From an uncultured SAR86 cluster bacterium (GTDB lineage: Bacteria; Pseudomonadota; Gammaproteobacteria; Magnimaribacterales; D2472): a DNA stretch of 64,000 nt. Positions 1-8,844 of the stretch are shown in pieces. The translations under genes and the position numbers were made by a program. The notes under the pieces are model-generated. The model was given only the letters and a program-made list of their open reading frames with translations, was not told the DNA's origin and did not search any database. The first letter of the stretch is position 1. Each line of letters begins with the position of its first letter. The DNA lies in contig CACNUA010000004.1 in assembly GCA_902623535.1 (NCBI GenBank), positions 1 to 64,000 of the forward strand, read 5' to 3'.

Positions 1-752
1 TTAATAAAAAAGTTGCTGAAGCAAAAATTGATGGCAAACCATTAATCGATCCACTTATAGAGGATGAAGAAACTGAATTAGAGGAACTACCATCAATCGT
101 TGTAGTGGTCGATGAGTTCGCTGACATGATGATGTTAGTTGGAAAAAAAGTTGAGCATCTTATTGCAAGAATTGCGCAAAAAGCTAGAGCTGCTGGTATT
201 CACCTTATCCTTGCAACGCAACGTCCTTCTGTTGACGTAATCACAGGTCTTATTAAGGCAAATATTCCTACAAGAATTGGATTTCAAGTTTCTTCAAAGA
301 TCGACTCAAGAACAATTTTAGATCAGGGCGGGGCAGATCAACTGCTAGGTTATGGAGATATGCTTTATTTGCCTGCAGGCCAAGGAGTCCCAGTAAGAGT
401 TCACGGAGCCTTTGTTGGAGATGATGAAGTTCATCGCGTGGTTAATGACTGGAAGGCAAGAGCAGAACCTGATTATCTTGAAGAAATTACTTCTGAGCTT
501 CAGGAAACCGGACCCATACCTGGATGGTCAAATGAATCACTTGGTTCAGATTCAGATGAAAACGATGAACTTTACGATGAAGCTGTTAATTTCGTGCTTG
601 AATCAAGGAGGGCTTCCATTTCATCTGTACAAAGGAAGCTAAGAATAGGTTACAACAGAGCCGCACGTTTAATTGAGGCCATGGAAGCTGCTGGTCTTGT
701 CTCTGAAATGAATACCAATGGTACGAGAGAAGTATTGGTTCCAAAGAGATAG
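1..752 (+). CDS. ftsK: DNA translocase FtsK, C-terminal part (5' end outside window)
   Basis: Only the last 249 codons are present; the frame is open from base 3, so the gene starts upstream. FtsK is the septal, hexameric, membrane-anchored motor that pumps chromosome termini and activates XerCD at dif. Visible are the end of the RecA-like motor, with a hydrophobic strand running into the Walker B DEFADMM motif, the conserved block [17 protein letters not shown], and a C-terminal winged-helix gamma domain of about 65 residues that reads KOPS sites. A GTG at 105 is internal, not a start. lolA follows 2 bases after the stop, as in many Gammaproteobacteria. Confidence 0.97.
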   Translation, partial: NKKVAEAKIDGKPLIDPLIEDEETELEELPSIVVVVDEFADMMMLVGKKVEHLIARIAQKARAAGIHLILATQRPSVDVITGLIKANIPTRIGFQVSSKIDSRTILDQGGADQLLGYGDMLYLPAGQGVPVRVHGAFVGDDEVHRVVNDWKARAEPDYLEEITSELQETGPIPGWSNESLGSDSDENDELYDEAVNFVLESRRASISSVQRKLRIGYNRAARLIEAMEAAGLVSEMNTNGTREVLVPKR

Positions 753-754
753 AA

Positions 755-1246
755 ATGAGAATCTATCCAATTTTGTTTTTATTTGCCTCTTTCACTATCA
801 ATGCTGACGAATTAGATGTTTTCTTTGAAGCCCTGAATAAAGATTACCTTTTCAATGAAATAGTTTATGAAAATGAATCAGCCATTCAAAAATCAAATGG
901 AGAAATAATTAAGAAAATGAACCAATTTGAGGTGCATATCAAGCAGCCTTTTGAAGAATCTTATTATGTTTCAGAGACTGAAATTGATCATATTGATCAT
1001 GATCTTGATCAAAAACAAACCATTCCTATGGATGCAATAAATAGCCCTTTAATCAAAGCATTCTTAAGTCCAACAAAGGCATATCTTAATAACTTAGATA
1101 TAGAAATTATTGATAATTTATTTTTACTTACTACTGAAACTCAAACAATTGAATTTTTAACTAAAGGCAATCAAATAAAAAAAATAATTTTCTTAGACAA
1201 CCTGGGATACCGACATGAAATAACTTTGGCACCTAAACATGGCTAA
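755..1246 (+). CDS. lolA: Outer-membrane lipoprotein carrier protein LolA (short form)
   Basis: LolA is the periplasmic chaperone that takes lipoproteins from the LolCDE-type ABC transporter to the outer-membrane receptor. The 163-residue product has a signal peptide of about 17 residues (cleavage near INA/DE) and the LolA-like pattern of short amphipathic beta strands. Sequence similarity is weak to the eye, and the call leans on position: directly after ftsK and ahead of crcB/serS. It is shorter than the roughly 200 residues usual in enterics. Its 3' end overlaps crcB by 8 bases. The Lol ABC transporter genes lie at 35-37 kb. Confidence 0.75.
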   Translation: MRIYPILFLFASFTINADELDVFFEALNKDYLFNEIVYENESAIQKSNGEIIKKMNQFEVHIKQPFEESYYVSETEIDHIDHDLDQKQTIPMDAINSPLIKAFLSPTKAYLNNLDIEIIDNLFLLTTETQTIEFLTKGNQIKKIIFLDNLGYRHEITLAPKHG

Positions 1247-1601
1247 CTATTTATTAATAGCGTTGGGAGGTGCTTTGGGTTCACTATTAAGATACTTTGT
1301 AGGTATTCGGATAGAGCCCTCCGAATCATTCTTTCCTGTTAATATCTTACTTATAAATGTTATTGGATGTTTTTTAATCGGAATGGTTTTGGCATTGGTT
1401 GATGCAAAATCACAACTCTTTCTATTTCTAACAATTGGGATATTGGGTTCTTTTACAACTATGTCAGCTTTTTCAGCTCAAACCTTGGATTTATTGTTAG
1501 ATGAAAAGTACTTACTTGCGACTTCATATGTATTTTTAACTTTACTTTCATGTATCATTTCGACTGTTATTGCATATTATTTATTTAAAGCGTTGGCATG
1601 A
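1239..1601 (+). CDS. crcB: Fluoride ion channel CrcB/FluC
   Basis: This is a small inner-membrane dual-topology fluoride exporter of 120 residues with four predicted membrane helices. Family signatures are visible: GGALGSLLRYFVG at the N-terminus, the NVIGCFLIG helix with its conserved Asn and Gly, and the GSFTTMSAFS segment corresponding to the family's T-T-x-S-x-F motif. It overlaps lolA upstream by 8 bases and serS downstream by 4 bases (ATGA), so it is probably co-transcribed with both. I see no fluoride riboswitch in front of it; there is no room for one. Confidence 0.95.
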   Translation: MANYLLIALGGALGSLLRYFVGIRIEPSESFFPVNILLINVIGCFLIGMVLALVDAKSQLFLFLTIGILGSFTTMSAFSAQTLDLLLDEKYLLATSYVFLTLLSCIISTVIAYYLFKALA

Positions 1602-2845
1602 TCGATCCTAAGATTCTTAAACAAGATATTCAGAGTTGCAAAAGTAATTTATCCAAAAGAGGTTATAGCCTTGATGATAAAAAATTCTTATTTCTAGAAA
1701 ACCAACGCAAAGATCTTCAAACCAATGTTGAAGATCTACAAGCCCAAAAAAATAAACTTTCAAAAAATTTTGGAGAGTTAAAAAAATCTGGTCAATCAAC
1801 TGATGAACTTGCTTTAGAACTTGAAGAAATTAAGTCGCAAACTACTGATCTTGAAAAAAATCTCTCAGCACTGCAAATTGAGATCTCATCTTTTTTAATG
1901 GATATACCTAACCTGATTTCAGAGGATACGCCAATCGGAAAAAGTGAGGACGACAATAAATTAATTGAAGAATATTTAAAACCGCAAGTGCTTAAATCGG
2001 ATTCTCATATAGACATTACAGATCAAATAAGCCTAGAGCTTGGAAATAAATTAAGCGGATCTCGATTTTCAGTTCTAAAAGGCAATGTAGCTAAACTTCA
2101 TCGGTCACTATGTACATATATGATTAGCGAAGCAATCAATAATGGTTATGAGGAAACTTACGTACCTTATATTGTTAATTATGATGCCTTAGAGGGAACA
2201 GGACAGCTCCCTAAGTTTGAAGAGGATCTTTTTAAGTTATCAAACGATCAATACTTAATACCAACAGCAGAGGTCCCACTTACGAATTTATTTCGAGATC
2301 AGATAGTTGACCAAGATCTACTTCCAATAAAGCTAACTGCGCACACACCATGCTTTAGATCCGAAGCGGGAAGTTATGGTAAAGATACAAATGGACTTAT
2401 AAGACTTCATCAATTTGATAAGGTTGAAATTGTACAAATTGTTAAACCGCAGGATTCTGACAAAGCTCTTGGAGAGATCACATCCCATGCAAAATCTGTT
2501 TTAGAGAAACTTGAGCTGCCATATAAAGTCGTCCAGCTTTGCTCTGGAGATTTAGGATTTTCGGCTAGCAAAACTTTTGACATAGAGGTGTGGATGCCAA
2601 GTCAAGAAAAATATAGAGAGATCTCATCATGCTCTAATTTTTCAGACTTTCAAGCCAGAAGATCAAAGATTAGATTTAAAGAAAACGGAAAGAACTATTT
2701 TGTTCATACCTTAAATGGTTCAGCCTTGGCAGTTGGTAGGACTTTGATAGCAGTAATTGAAAATAATTTTAATAAAAAATTAAAGTTAATTAATATTCCA
2801 AAAGAGCTTCAAAACCTTATGGATGCTGACATTATAGAGCTATAA
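1598..2845 (+). CDS. serS: Seryl-tRNA synthetase
   Basis: This is a class II aminoacyl-tRNA synthetase that charges tRNA-Ser, one of which (UGA) is encoded at 23.08 kb. At 415 residues it is close to the usual 420-430. It has an N-terminal coiled-coil tRNA-binding arm (about residues 25-105, rich in Lys/Glu/Leu), motif 2 around TPCFRSEAGSYGKDTNGLIR, and motif 3 around NGSALAVGRTLIA near the C-terminus. The ATG overlaps the crcB stop. It closes the ftsK-lolA-crcB-serS run. The 95 bases that follow hold the leader of the next gene. Confidence 0.98.
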   Translation: MIDPKILKQDIQSCKSNLSKRGYSLDDKKFLFLENQRKDLQTNVEDLQAQKNKLSKNFGELKKSGQSTDELALELEEIKSQTTDLEKNLSALQIEISSFLMDIPNLISEDTPIGKSEDDNKLIEEYLKPQVLKSDSHIDITDQISLELGNKLSGSRFSVLKGNVAKLHRSLCTYMISEAINNGYEETYVPYIVNYDALEGTGQLPKFEEDLFKLSNDQYLIPTAEVPLTNLFRDQIVDQDLLPIKLTAHTPCFRSEAGSYGKDTNGLIRLHQFDKVEIVQIVKPQDSDKALGEITSHAKSVLEKLELPYKVVQLCSGDLGFSASKTFDIEVWMPSQEKYREISSCSNFSDFQARRSKIRFKENGKNYFVHTLNGSALAVGRTLIAVIENNFNKKLKLINIPKELQNLMDADIIEL

Positions 2846-2940
2846 AAATTAACCTAATTTTTGTCACTAAAAAGTCACTTTAATTCACTAAAAAAAAGTT
2901 CTACAATTGATAACGACACAAATTTCAAGAGGGGTCATTC
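2846..2940 (+). promoter_or_regulatory. AT-rich leader of the TonB-dependent receptor with strong RBS
   Basis: This is the intergenic stretch between serS and the receptor. A strong Shine-Dalgarno sequence, AAGAGGGG at 2927-2934, sits 6 bases from the ATG. TACAAT at 2902-2907 could be a -10 box, but no good -35 lies at 16-18 bases from it. Short direct repeats of the type TCACTAAAAA occur at about 2863-2893. Independent transcription is inferred because the receptor has its own terminator. Confidence 0.4.
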
Positions 2941-5900
2941 ATGAATTATTTAAAGGGATTATTTTTATCAATTCTCTTAATTTCTGTTCCAGCTTTTGCA
3001 GAGGTTGAAACTACTTCTTCCATTCGGGGTACAGTTAATGTTGCAGGTGCAACAGTTGAGATTACTAATCAATCAACAGGTCAAACAAAATCTGTTACTG
3101 CTGGTACCACTGGAAACTTTTCAGCTTCCTTCTTAAAAGTTGGTGGTCCTTACTCTGTAAGTGCATCAGCTCCAGGTTATGCAAGAGAATCAGTCGATGG
3201 ATTGTTCTTAGTGCTCAATGAGTCAACAAATATAAGCATCACACTTGTATCTACGGCTGATGTTGAAGAGGTTGTTACTACAGCTACGAGAGCAGGATCA
3301 ATAAAGATCGGAACAGGTACATTACTTGACAGAACTGCTATGGATGGCGTTCCAACAATTAACAGGTCTGTTGCTGATTTTGCAAAACTCGATCCCAGAG
3401 TATCCATCAATACAGGTTCATCAAGAAATGCTGAAATATCTGTAATGGGTGCAAACAATAGATACAACGACTTCTCGATTGACGGTGTTAGTTTTAATGA
3501 TCCATTTGGTCTTAACGCTAATGGTTTTGGCTCAATGAGAAATCCAATCAGCTTAGATTTCGTTGATCAGATTTCAGTTGACGTTACACCATTTGATGTA
3601 TCACGAGGTAACAATACAGGTGGTTCAATTGCTGTTGTGACAAAATCTGGTACTAATGAATTTAAAGGAACTTATTACACTACTGATCGTGATGAAAGTA
3701 ATATCGGTGATTTCAATGGTCTAGATTTTGCAACTTTTAGTGAAGAAATTACATCAGTAACATTATCTGGTCCAATTATCCAAGATAAGCTATTCTTCTT
3801 TGTTGGATATGAAGAGCTCGAAGCTTCATCACCTGTTCTTTATGGCACAAAAGGTAGTGGTGCGCCTAACGAAGCTGAAACCGTAACAGCCGCGATAGGC
3901 CAACAGATTAAAGATATAGCTATGAACACCTATGGTTATGATCCAGGTGCACTTGATAATGTATCCTTTCCTGAAACTCATGAAGAGTACACTGTCAAAA
4001 TTGACTGGTATATTAACGATTTTCATCGTGCTGTATTAAATGTATCCCATTCAGAGGATTACTTCCCAAGAAAATATAACAGAGGGAATACTGTCTTCAG
4101 TAATAATTATTACGCTAAACCACCTGAAATCGACCGTGAATCCATAACAATCTTCAGCGATTGGAGCGATCGCTTAAGAACGAAAATTAAATATACTTCA
4201 TATGAAATGTATGAAGATGATTCGTCTATCGGAGATCCTTTCTTTCCTGAAGCAAGAATTAGGGTCGGTGGTGATCAAGTTTATCTTGGTGGTGATAGAT
4301 ACAGAGGTGCAAACCTTATCAATACTACATCTGATTTTTTCACCTTTAAACTTGATTATGACCTAGGTGACCACATCATCACTGCTGGTATTGAAACTGA
4401 AGAGGCTGATATTTATAACTTGTTCATTGCAAGGTATAACGGGGAAATTTGGTTCGATTCTATTGATGACTTTGCAAACGGTACATGGTCTTATTTAAGA
4501 TTCCACACACCAATAGCAGGTAATGATAAAGTGGACACAGCCGCTGCTGCATTTGAAGTTGAAAAAACAACCATGTATCTCCAAGATAAGTGGTACGTTA
4601 ATGATGATTTAACAATTATTTACGGTGTCAGATATGACCAACGTGAAACACCAACTGAGGCTAGACTTAATCCTAATTTCTTAGCACGAAATGGTGTTCC
4701 AAATAATGCTAAATTTGACTTTGATCTTGTTCAGCCAAGACTCTCATTTAATATGAACGTAACTGATGAAATGTCTGGAATGTTTGATAATGTTGTGGAT
4801 GCAACTCTTCGCGGTGGATATGGACTGTTCATGGGTAGAATTCCAAATGTTTGGTACGGTAACCAATATTCAAGATCTGGTGGTGCTACTGACTATAACA
4901 GATTCAGAAGTTTCTCAGACACTATTGGACCTATGCCTGCTGCTTCAGTGGCAGATCCTAGATTCTTTTGGCTTGGGCCAACAAGTAATTATCAGGTTAG
5001 AGGAGCTTATTTTGGCGATGCTCAAGGTACTGATCCAAACTTTGAAGCTCCTTCATCATGGAGATCAAATCTCGCTCTTGATTTGGTAACCGCAAATGGT
5101 TATGAAATCACCCTTGAATATAACCTTGATGATGTTAATGAAGGTGTCTTCTACAGAGATTTAGGTCTTGAGAGAACTGGTCAATTAGCTGACGGTAGAG
5201 GTGTTTATGATACTGCTGGCGACTACTGGCTAACCAATGCAAGTGGTGGTGGGGCTGAAGCCTTTACTTGGTCAGTAACTAAAGACTTTAATGGTTTAAA
5301 AGCATTACTTGCTTACAGCACAGTTGATGCAGAAGATATATATCCATTAACTTCTACACAGGCAGAATCCTCGTATGGTTATACACAAAGATTTGATGGA
5401 GAGAATCTCTCAGCTAGACCATCAAGCTTTATGATTGATGAAAAGTGGATTTTCTCACTTGATTACACTGCTAAAATAATTGGTGACAATGATACTAGAT
5501 TCTCACTTGTATACATTTCTAAATCAGGCGAGAACTTCAGTGTTACGTATGATACTGGTCGTAATTCTGTTGGTGGTGCTAATTATGGTGGATACGATCT
5601 TGCTTATATCCCAACAGGTGCAGCCGATCCAAAAGTTAACTTTGCATCTGCTGGAGTTGCTGCTTCTGTAATGGAGCATATAAACAACACAGGTCTTAGA
5701 AATTATAAGGGTACATATGCACCAAGAAATGCTTTCCAAGGTCCTGATTATAGAAGAGTAGATTTAAGAATCACTCAAGATATTAATGTATGGAATGATC
5801 ATAAATTAATTATTTATCTTGATGTTCTTAACCTATTAAATCTATTAGATGATGATAAAGGAATAGTAGAAGAGTACTCTTTCAATAACAGCAGACAAAT

Positions 5901-6033
5901 CCTAGTAAATGGTGTTGATGCTGAGGGAAGAGTTAATATAACAGGAGTCGATCCTGATGATAGTCTAAGTATTGTTAACTTTAATGGCCAATCTGTGTGG
6001 CAAGTTAACCTGGGCTTTAAATACTCTTTCTAA
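2941..6033 (+). CDS. TonB-dependent receptor with carboxypeptidase-regulatory-like N-terminal domain (Oar-like)
   Basis: This is an outer-membrane active transporter of 1030 residues. A signal peptide covers residues 1-20 (cleavage after PAFA). Residues about 25-104 form a carboxypeptidase-regulatory-like beta domain. A TonB-box-like segment, EEVVTTATR, lies at 109-117. A plug domain follows to about 235, then a long 22-strand-type barrel ending in an aromatic residue (LGFKYSF), as outer-membrane proteins do. The architecture resembles Myxococcus Oar and the long marine TonB receptors thought to import large or unusual substrates. The substrate cannot be read from the sequence. A strong RBS and a strong terminator suggest an independent, well-expressed unit. 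Confidence 0.93.
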   Translation: MNYLKGLFLSILLISVPAFAEVETTSSIRGTVNVAGATVEITNQSTGQTKSVTAGTTGNFSASFLKVGGPYSVSASAPGYARESVDGLFLVLNESTNISITLVSTADVEEVVTTATRAGSIKIGTGTLLDRTAMDGVPTINRSVADFAKLDPRVSINTGSSRNAEISVMGANNRYNDFSIDGVSFNDPFGLNANGFGSMRNPISLDFVDQISVDVTPFDVSRGNNTGGSIAVVTKSGTNEFKGTYYTTDRDESNIGDFNGLDFATFSEEITSVTLSGPIIQDKLFFFVGYEELEASSPVLYGTKGSGAPNEAETVTAAIGQQIKDIAMNTYGYDPGALDNVSFPETHEEYTVKIDWYINDFHRAVLNVSHSEDYFPRKYNRGNTVFSNNYYAKPPEIDRESITIFSDWSDRLRTKIKYTSYEMYEDDSSIGDPFFPEARIRVGGDQVYLGGDRYRGANLINTTSDFFTFKLDYDLGDHIITAGIETEEADIYNLFIARYNGEIWFDSIDDFANGTWSYLRFHTPIAGNDKVDTAAAAFEVEKTTMYLQDKWYVNDDLTIIYGVRYDQRETPTEARLNPNFLARNGVPNNAKFDFDLVQPRLSFNMNVTDEMSGMFDNVVDATLRGGYGLFMGRIPNVWYGNQYSRSGGATDYNRFRSFSDTIGPMPAASVADPRFFWLGPTSNYQVRGAYFGDAQGTDPNFEAPSSWRSNLALDLVTANGYEITLEYNLDDVNEGVFYRDLGLERTGQLADGRGVYDTAGDYWLTNASGGGAEAFTWSVTKDFNGLKALLAYSTVDAEDIYPLTSTQAESSYGYTQRFDGENLSARPSSFMIDEKWIFSLDYTAKIIGDNDTRFSLVYISKSGENFSVTYDTGRNSVGGANYGGYDLAYIPTGAADPKVNFASAGVAASVMEHINNTGLRNYKGTYAPRNAFQGPDYRRVDLRITQDINVWNDHKLIIYLDVLNLLNLLDDDKGIVEEYSFNNSRQILVNGVDAEGRVNITGVDPDDSLSIVNFNGQSVWQVNLGFKYSF

Positions 6034-6049
6034 TAGTTTAAAGAGTTAT

Positions 6050-6077
6050 AAAGGGCGGTTTATCCGCCCTTTTTTTT
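6050..6077 (+). terminator. Intrinsic terminator after the TonB-dependent receptor
   Basis: A GC-rich stem (AAAGGGCGG at 6050-6058 pairing with CCGCCCTTT at 6064-6072, loop TTTAT) is followed by an eight-T run at 6070-6077. It is the clearest rho-independent terminator in the window. It lies 16 bases after the receptor stop and only 13 bases before the next start codon. Confidence 0.93.
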
Positions 6078-6079
6078 GT

Positions 6080-6085
6080 TAAAAT
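6080..6085 (+). promoter_or_regulatory. Candidate -10 box of a leaderless transcript (oxygenase gene)
   Basis: TAAAAT ends 5 bases before the ATG at 6091, directly after the T-run of the preceding terminator. There is no Shine-Dalgarno sequence. If it is used, transcription would start at or next to the initiation codon. No convincing -35 is seen. Confidence 0.4.
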
Positions 6086-6090
6086 GAATT

Positions 6091-6996
6091 ATGTCTAGGA
6101 ATCTAATACCTGAATTATCATACGAAAAGATTGCAGCGTTTGATCCTGTAACCCTTTCAACTTTGTCTGATGCACTCGAAAATCATGGTTTTTTTACCAT
6201 AACCCATCATGGCATCAAAGATAATTTACTTGATGATAGCTATGATTTGGCAAAGAAGTTTTTTGATCTAGATGAGCCTATCAAAGCAAATTATTCTAGG
6301 CCTGAACATGGCGGCGCTAGAGGGTATACTCCATTTGGTAAAGAAACAGCACTAGGTGAAAAATTACCTGATCTCAAGGAGTTCTGGCATCATGGTCCTA
6401 AAGTTGACAACTCATATGATGACAGAATAAAAAGTAATATATTGGTTGAGGAGATAGATGAATTTACTTCTCATTTTGATGCCCTATTCGCATCTCTTAA
6501 TAATGTTGGTATGGGTGTTTTATCAGCCATAGCTAAAGTACTGGATTTAGATAAAGATTTTTTTAATAGCTGGGTAGTCAAAGGGAATTCTGTACTGAGA
6601 TTAATTCATTATCCACCTGTAAATAACTCATCAAACCTACAAAGGGCTAGAGCTCATGAGGATATTAATCTAATCACTCTTCTGGTTGGAGCAGAAGAAT
6701 CTGGACTAGAGGTTCTCTCTAAAAGTGGTGAATGGATTCCTATTGAGAGTAGAAGTAAAGCAATAGTTTGTAATATCGGTGATATGATGCAATTAGTAAC
6801 GCGTGGAAGACTGAAAAGTACAACTCACAGAGTTGTCGAATACGGTAAAGGCAAACCAAAATCAAGATACAGCATGCCATTTTTTCTTCATCCTTCTCCC
6901 GAGATTATGTTGAAATCTATTGTGGATGATTGTAAGGAGTCAGTCTCAGCACATGATTTTTTAGAGGAAAGAATAAGAGCAATTAAATTATATTAA
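6091..6996 (+). CDS. Isopenicillin N synthase-like Fe(II)/2-oxoglutarate-type oxygenase
   Basis: This is a soluble non-heme iron oxygenase of the isopenicillin-N-synthase/2OG dioxygenase superfamily, 301 residues. The N-terminal DIOX_N-type region contains the typical NHGFFTITHHGI segment (about 31-42). The iron triad is visible as H189-x-D191 and H246, and the 2-oxoglutarate-binding R259-x-S261 follows it. Similar marine proteins are annotated only generically, so the substrate is unknown. A nucleoside transporter gene starts 2 bases after its stop and is probably co-transcribed, which could hint at a purine or pyrimidine substrate, but this is speculative. Confidence 0.93.
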   Translation: MSRNLIPELSYEKIAAFDPVTLSTLSDALENHGFFTITHHGIKDNLLDDSYDLAKKFFDLDEPIKANYSRPEHGGARGYTPFGKETALGEKLPDLKEFWHHGPKVDNSYDDRIKSNILVEEIDEFTSHFDALFASLNNVGMGVLSAIAKVLDLDKDFFNSWVVKGNSVLRLIHYPPVNNSSNLQRARAHEDINLITLLVGAEESGLEVLSKSGEWIPIESRSKAIVCNIGDMMQLVTRGRLKSTTHRVVEYGKGKPKSRYSMPFFLHPSPEIMLKSIVDDCKESVSAHDFLEERIRAIKLY

Positions 6997-6998
6997 TA

Positions 6999-8234
6999 AT
7001 GACATTACTAGAAACTATTCAAATTATCATTGGTTTTATTGGACTTACCGCTATCGCAATACCTCTATCTAACTCTAAATCAAAGATAAACTATAAAAGC
7101 ATCTTTATAGCTATTCTTTTCCAGATAGCATTAGCTTTTGCTCTCATCAAGATTCCTTTCATCGTGAATATCTTTTCCTATTTCTCAACAGGAGTTGAAA
7201 AGCTTCAGGAAGCAACAAATGCAGGAACTCAATTTGTTTTTGGATATCTATCCATTGGTGAGGGTGAAGAATTAATCTTCGCTTTTAAAATTTTGCCCTT
7301 GATTATTGTTATTTCTTGTCTAACAGCCTTATTTTGGTTTTGGAAGATCTTACCTATTGTAATTAGAGGCATATCAAAGGTATTCGAGAAGTTATTTAAT
7401 ATTGGTGGTCCCATTGGTTTGGGAGCCACTGCAAATATTATTATGGGCCAAGTTGAAGCACCACTTCTAGTAAGGCCTTATCTTTCGAAGATGACCTCTA
7501 AAGAGCTTCTTATTTTGATGACCGCAGGAATGTCTACTGTATCAGGTTCAATTATGATTGCATTGGTCACCATGCTTCAGATCCAGTTTGGAGATATTAA
7601 CCTTATTCAACATTTAATAACTGCATCAGTTTTATCAATACCAGCGGCTATTATGTACGCCAATATAATGATTCCTTCAAATGAAATTACAGATTTTTCC
7701 GATGGTGAAGTACCACGAATATATGAATCCTCGATGGATGCAATTACTAGAGGTACTCGTGATGGTGTTGATATCGCTGTAAATGTTGGGGCCATCTTGG
7801 TGGTGTTTATCGCACTTGTTTATTTAGTTGACTCTGTTTTGGGATTACTGCCCTCCATTGCAGATAGAGAAGTGTCACTTCAGATGATTTTGGGTTTCAT
7901 TTTCTATCCAATTGTTTGGTTAATGGGAGTTCCTCTTGATGAAGTTATGACATCAGCTGAGTTGCTTGGAATTAAAACAGCTTTAAATGAATTTGTTGCT
8001 TACGCACAACTATCAGGTTTAGAGGAGGGCGCCTTGTCTGACAGATCTAAATTAATCACGTTATATGCTCTGTGTGGATTTGCTAATTTTTCTTCTGTTG
8101 GAATTCTTGTTTCAGGTATTGGTGCTATGGCACCTGAAAGAAAAGCAGATTTAATCAAAGTATCTTTAAAGGCATTAATTGGGGCGACTCTTGCTTCGTG
8201 TATGACCGGCTTAGTGATCGGTATCTTTAGTTAA
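6999..8234 (+). CDS. Concentrative nucleoside transporter, NupC/CNT family
   Basis: This inner-membrane nucleoside:cation symporter has 411 residues and many hydrophobic helices. CNT signatures are GQVEAPLLVRPYL followed by GMSTVSGSI in the first core repeat, and CGFANFSSVGILVSGIGAM in the second. It lies 2 bases downstream of the oxygenase gene. The stop overlaps the 3' end of the convergent tspO gene by 8 bases. It likely scavenges nucleosides, consistent with the adenine phosphoribosyltransferase at 21.4 kb. The coupling ion (Na+ or H+) cannot be decided here. Confidence 0.95.
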   Translation: MTLLETIQIIIGFIGLTAIAIPLSNSKSKINYKSIFIAILFQIALAFALIKIPFIVNIFSYFSTGVEKLQEATNAGTQFVFGYLSIGEGEELIFAFKILPLIIVISCLTALFWFWKILPIVIRGISKVFEKLFNIGGPIGLGATANIIMGQVEAPLLVRPYLSKMTSKELLILMTAGMSTVSGSIMIALVTMLQIQFGDINLIQHLITASVLSIPAAIMYANIMIPSNEITDFSDGEVPRIYESSMDAITRGTRDGVDIAVNVGAILVVFIALVYLVDSVLGLLPSIADREVSLQMILGFIFYPIVWLMGVPLDEVMTSAELLGIKTALNEFVAYAQLSGLEEGALSDRSKLITLYALCGFANFSSVGILVSGIGAMAPERKADLIKVSLKALIGATLASCMTGLVIGIFS

Positions 8235-8676
8235 GAATAACAATATTCAAATTTAAGAAAGCTGCAAAAAAAAGCCAGCAGGGATATGGCAAGTAGAGAA
8301 ATCCATATAACCAGCTAGATTTAAACAATCTCATTTGGATGACCAGATTTATGAATATCAATAAAAGAATATCTATAAAGGCAATTATTGGTATTTGAAA
8401 ATAAAAAAATATCCACGACCAAATTGCATTCAGAATTAACTGGACTAAGAATAATTTAGATATTTGTTTAAAGTTAAAATAACTTACCAAGGCCATAAGC
8501 GCATATAAGATCGGCCAAACAATACCGAAAACATAACCGGGGGGATTTAATGAGCTCTTATTTAATGACTGATACCAATTATCCTGGTTTATATAGACAT
8601 TGGCTAAAGAGCCTATGAAGAAAGTAATTAACGTCGCTAGGGGTAAAACTAGTGGGGATCTAACAATATTCTTCAA
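8227..8676 (-). CDS. tspO: TspO/MBR family protein
   Basis: This five-helix membrane protein of 149 residues binds tetrapyrroles and cholesterol-like ligands and is often linked to light or oxygen responses in marine bacteria. The hallmark motif PPGYVFGIVWPILYALM lies near residues 46-62, and the C-terminal helix has WLFFAAFLN. The best start is TTG at 8676, one base after the stop of the tiny upstream ORF (8678-8815), which suggests translational coupling. No ATG fits the family N-terminus. It is convergent with the CNT gene. The exact start is moderately certain; the family is clear. Confidence 0.92.
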   Translation of the reverse strand: MKNIVRSPLVLPLATLITFFIGSLANVYINQDNWYQSLNKSSLNPPGYVFGIVWPILYALMALVSYFNFKQISKLFLVQLILNAIWSWIFFYFQIPIIAFIDILLLIFINLVIQMRLFKSSWLYGFLYLPYPCWLFFAAFLNLNIVILN

Positions 8677-8677
8677 G

Positions 8678-8815
8678 CTATTTAAACAGCCTTGAAAAAG
8701 GACTAAGAATCTTGGAAATTAAGCTTGAGCCTTTAGGTCGGGCTTCATTAAAAATATATATACCAACAAATAAAGTTGCTACAAAAAAGACAATTAATGC
8801 GTCGTATTCAGCCAT
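8678..8815 (-). CDS. Small single-span membrane protein (45 aa), hypothetical
   Basis: The ORF encodes 45 residues. A hydrophobic stretch covers about residues 6-22 (ALIVFFVATLFVGIYIF), followed by a basic Ser/Lys-rich tail. TATAAT at 8822-8827 lies 6 bases before the ATG, and the stop is one base from the TTG start of tspO, so it is plausibly the first gene of a two-gene unit. I do not recognise a family. Support is the perfect -10 box, the clean single transmembrane pattern and the tight junction with tspO. It could still be chance coding. Confidence 0.5.
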   Translation of the reverse strand: MAEYDALIVFFVATLFVGIYIFNEARPKGSSLISKILSPFSRLFK

Positions 8816-8821
8816 AACAAT

Positions 8822-8827
8822 ATTATA
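8822..8827 (-). promoter_or_regulatory. Consensus -10 box of a candidate leaderless transcript (small ORF-tspO)
   Basis: On the minus strand TATAAT ends 6 bases before the ATG at 8815, which places the expected transcription start on the A of the start codon. There is no Shine-Dalgarno sequence and no clear -35. Confidence 0.45.
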
Positions 8828-8844
8828 GGTCATTCAAGAGTAAA

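Noticed and set aside
984..1011. Repeated TGATCA/GATC palindromes in lolA
   Set aside because: They are explained by the coding repeat for Ile-Asp-His and Asp-Leu-Asp residues in the LolA frame; there is no noncoding spacer and no sign of a regulatory site or origin.
2863..2893. Direct repeats TCACTAAAAA in the TonB receptor leader
   Set aside because: They are short and AT-rich, and could be chance; they are not enough to call an operator.
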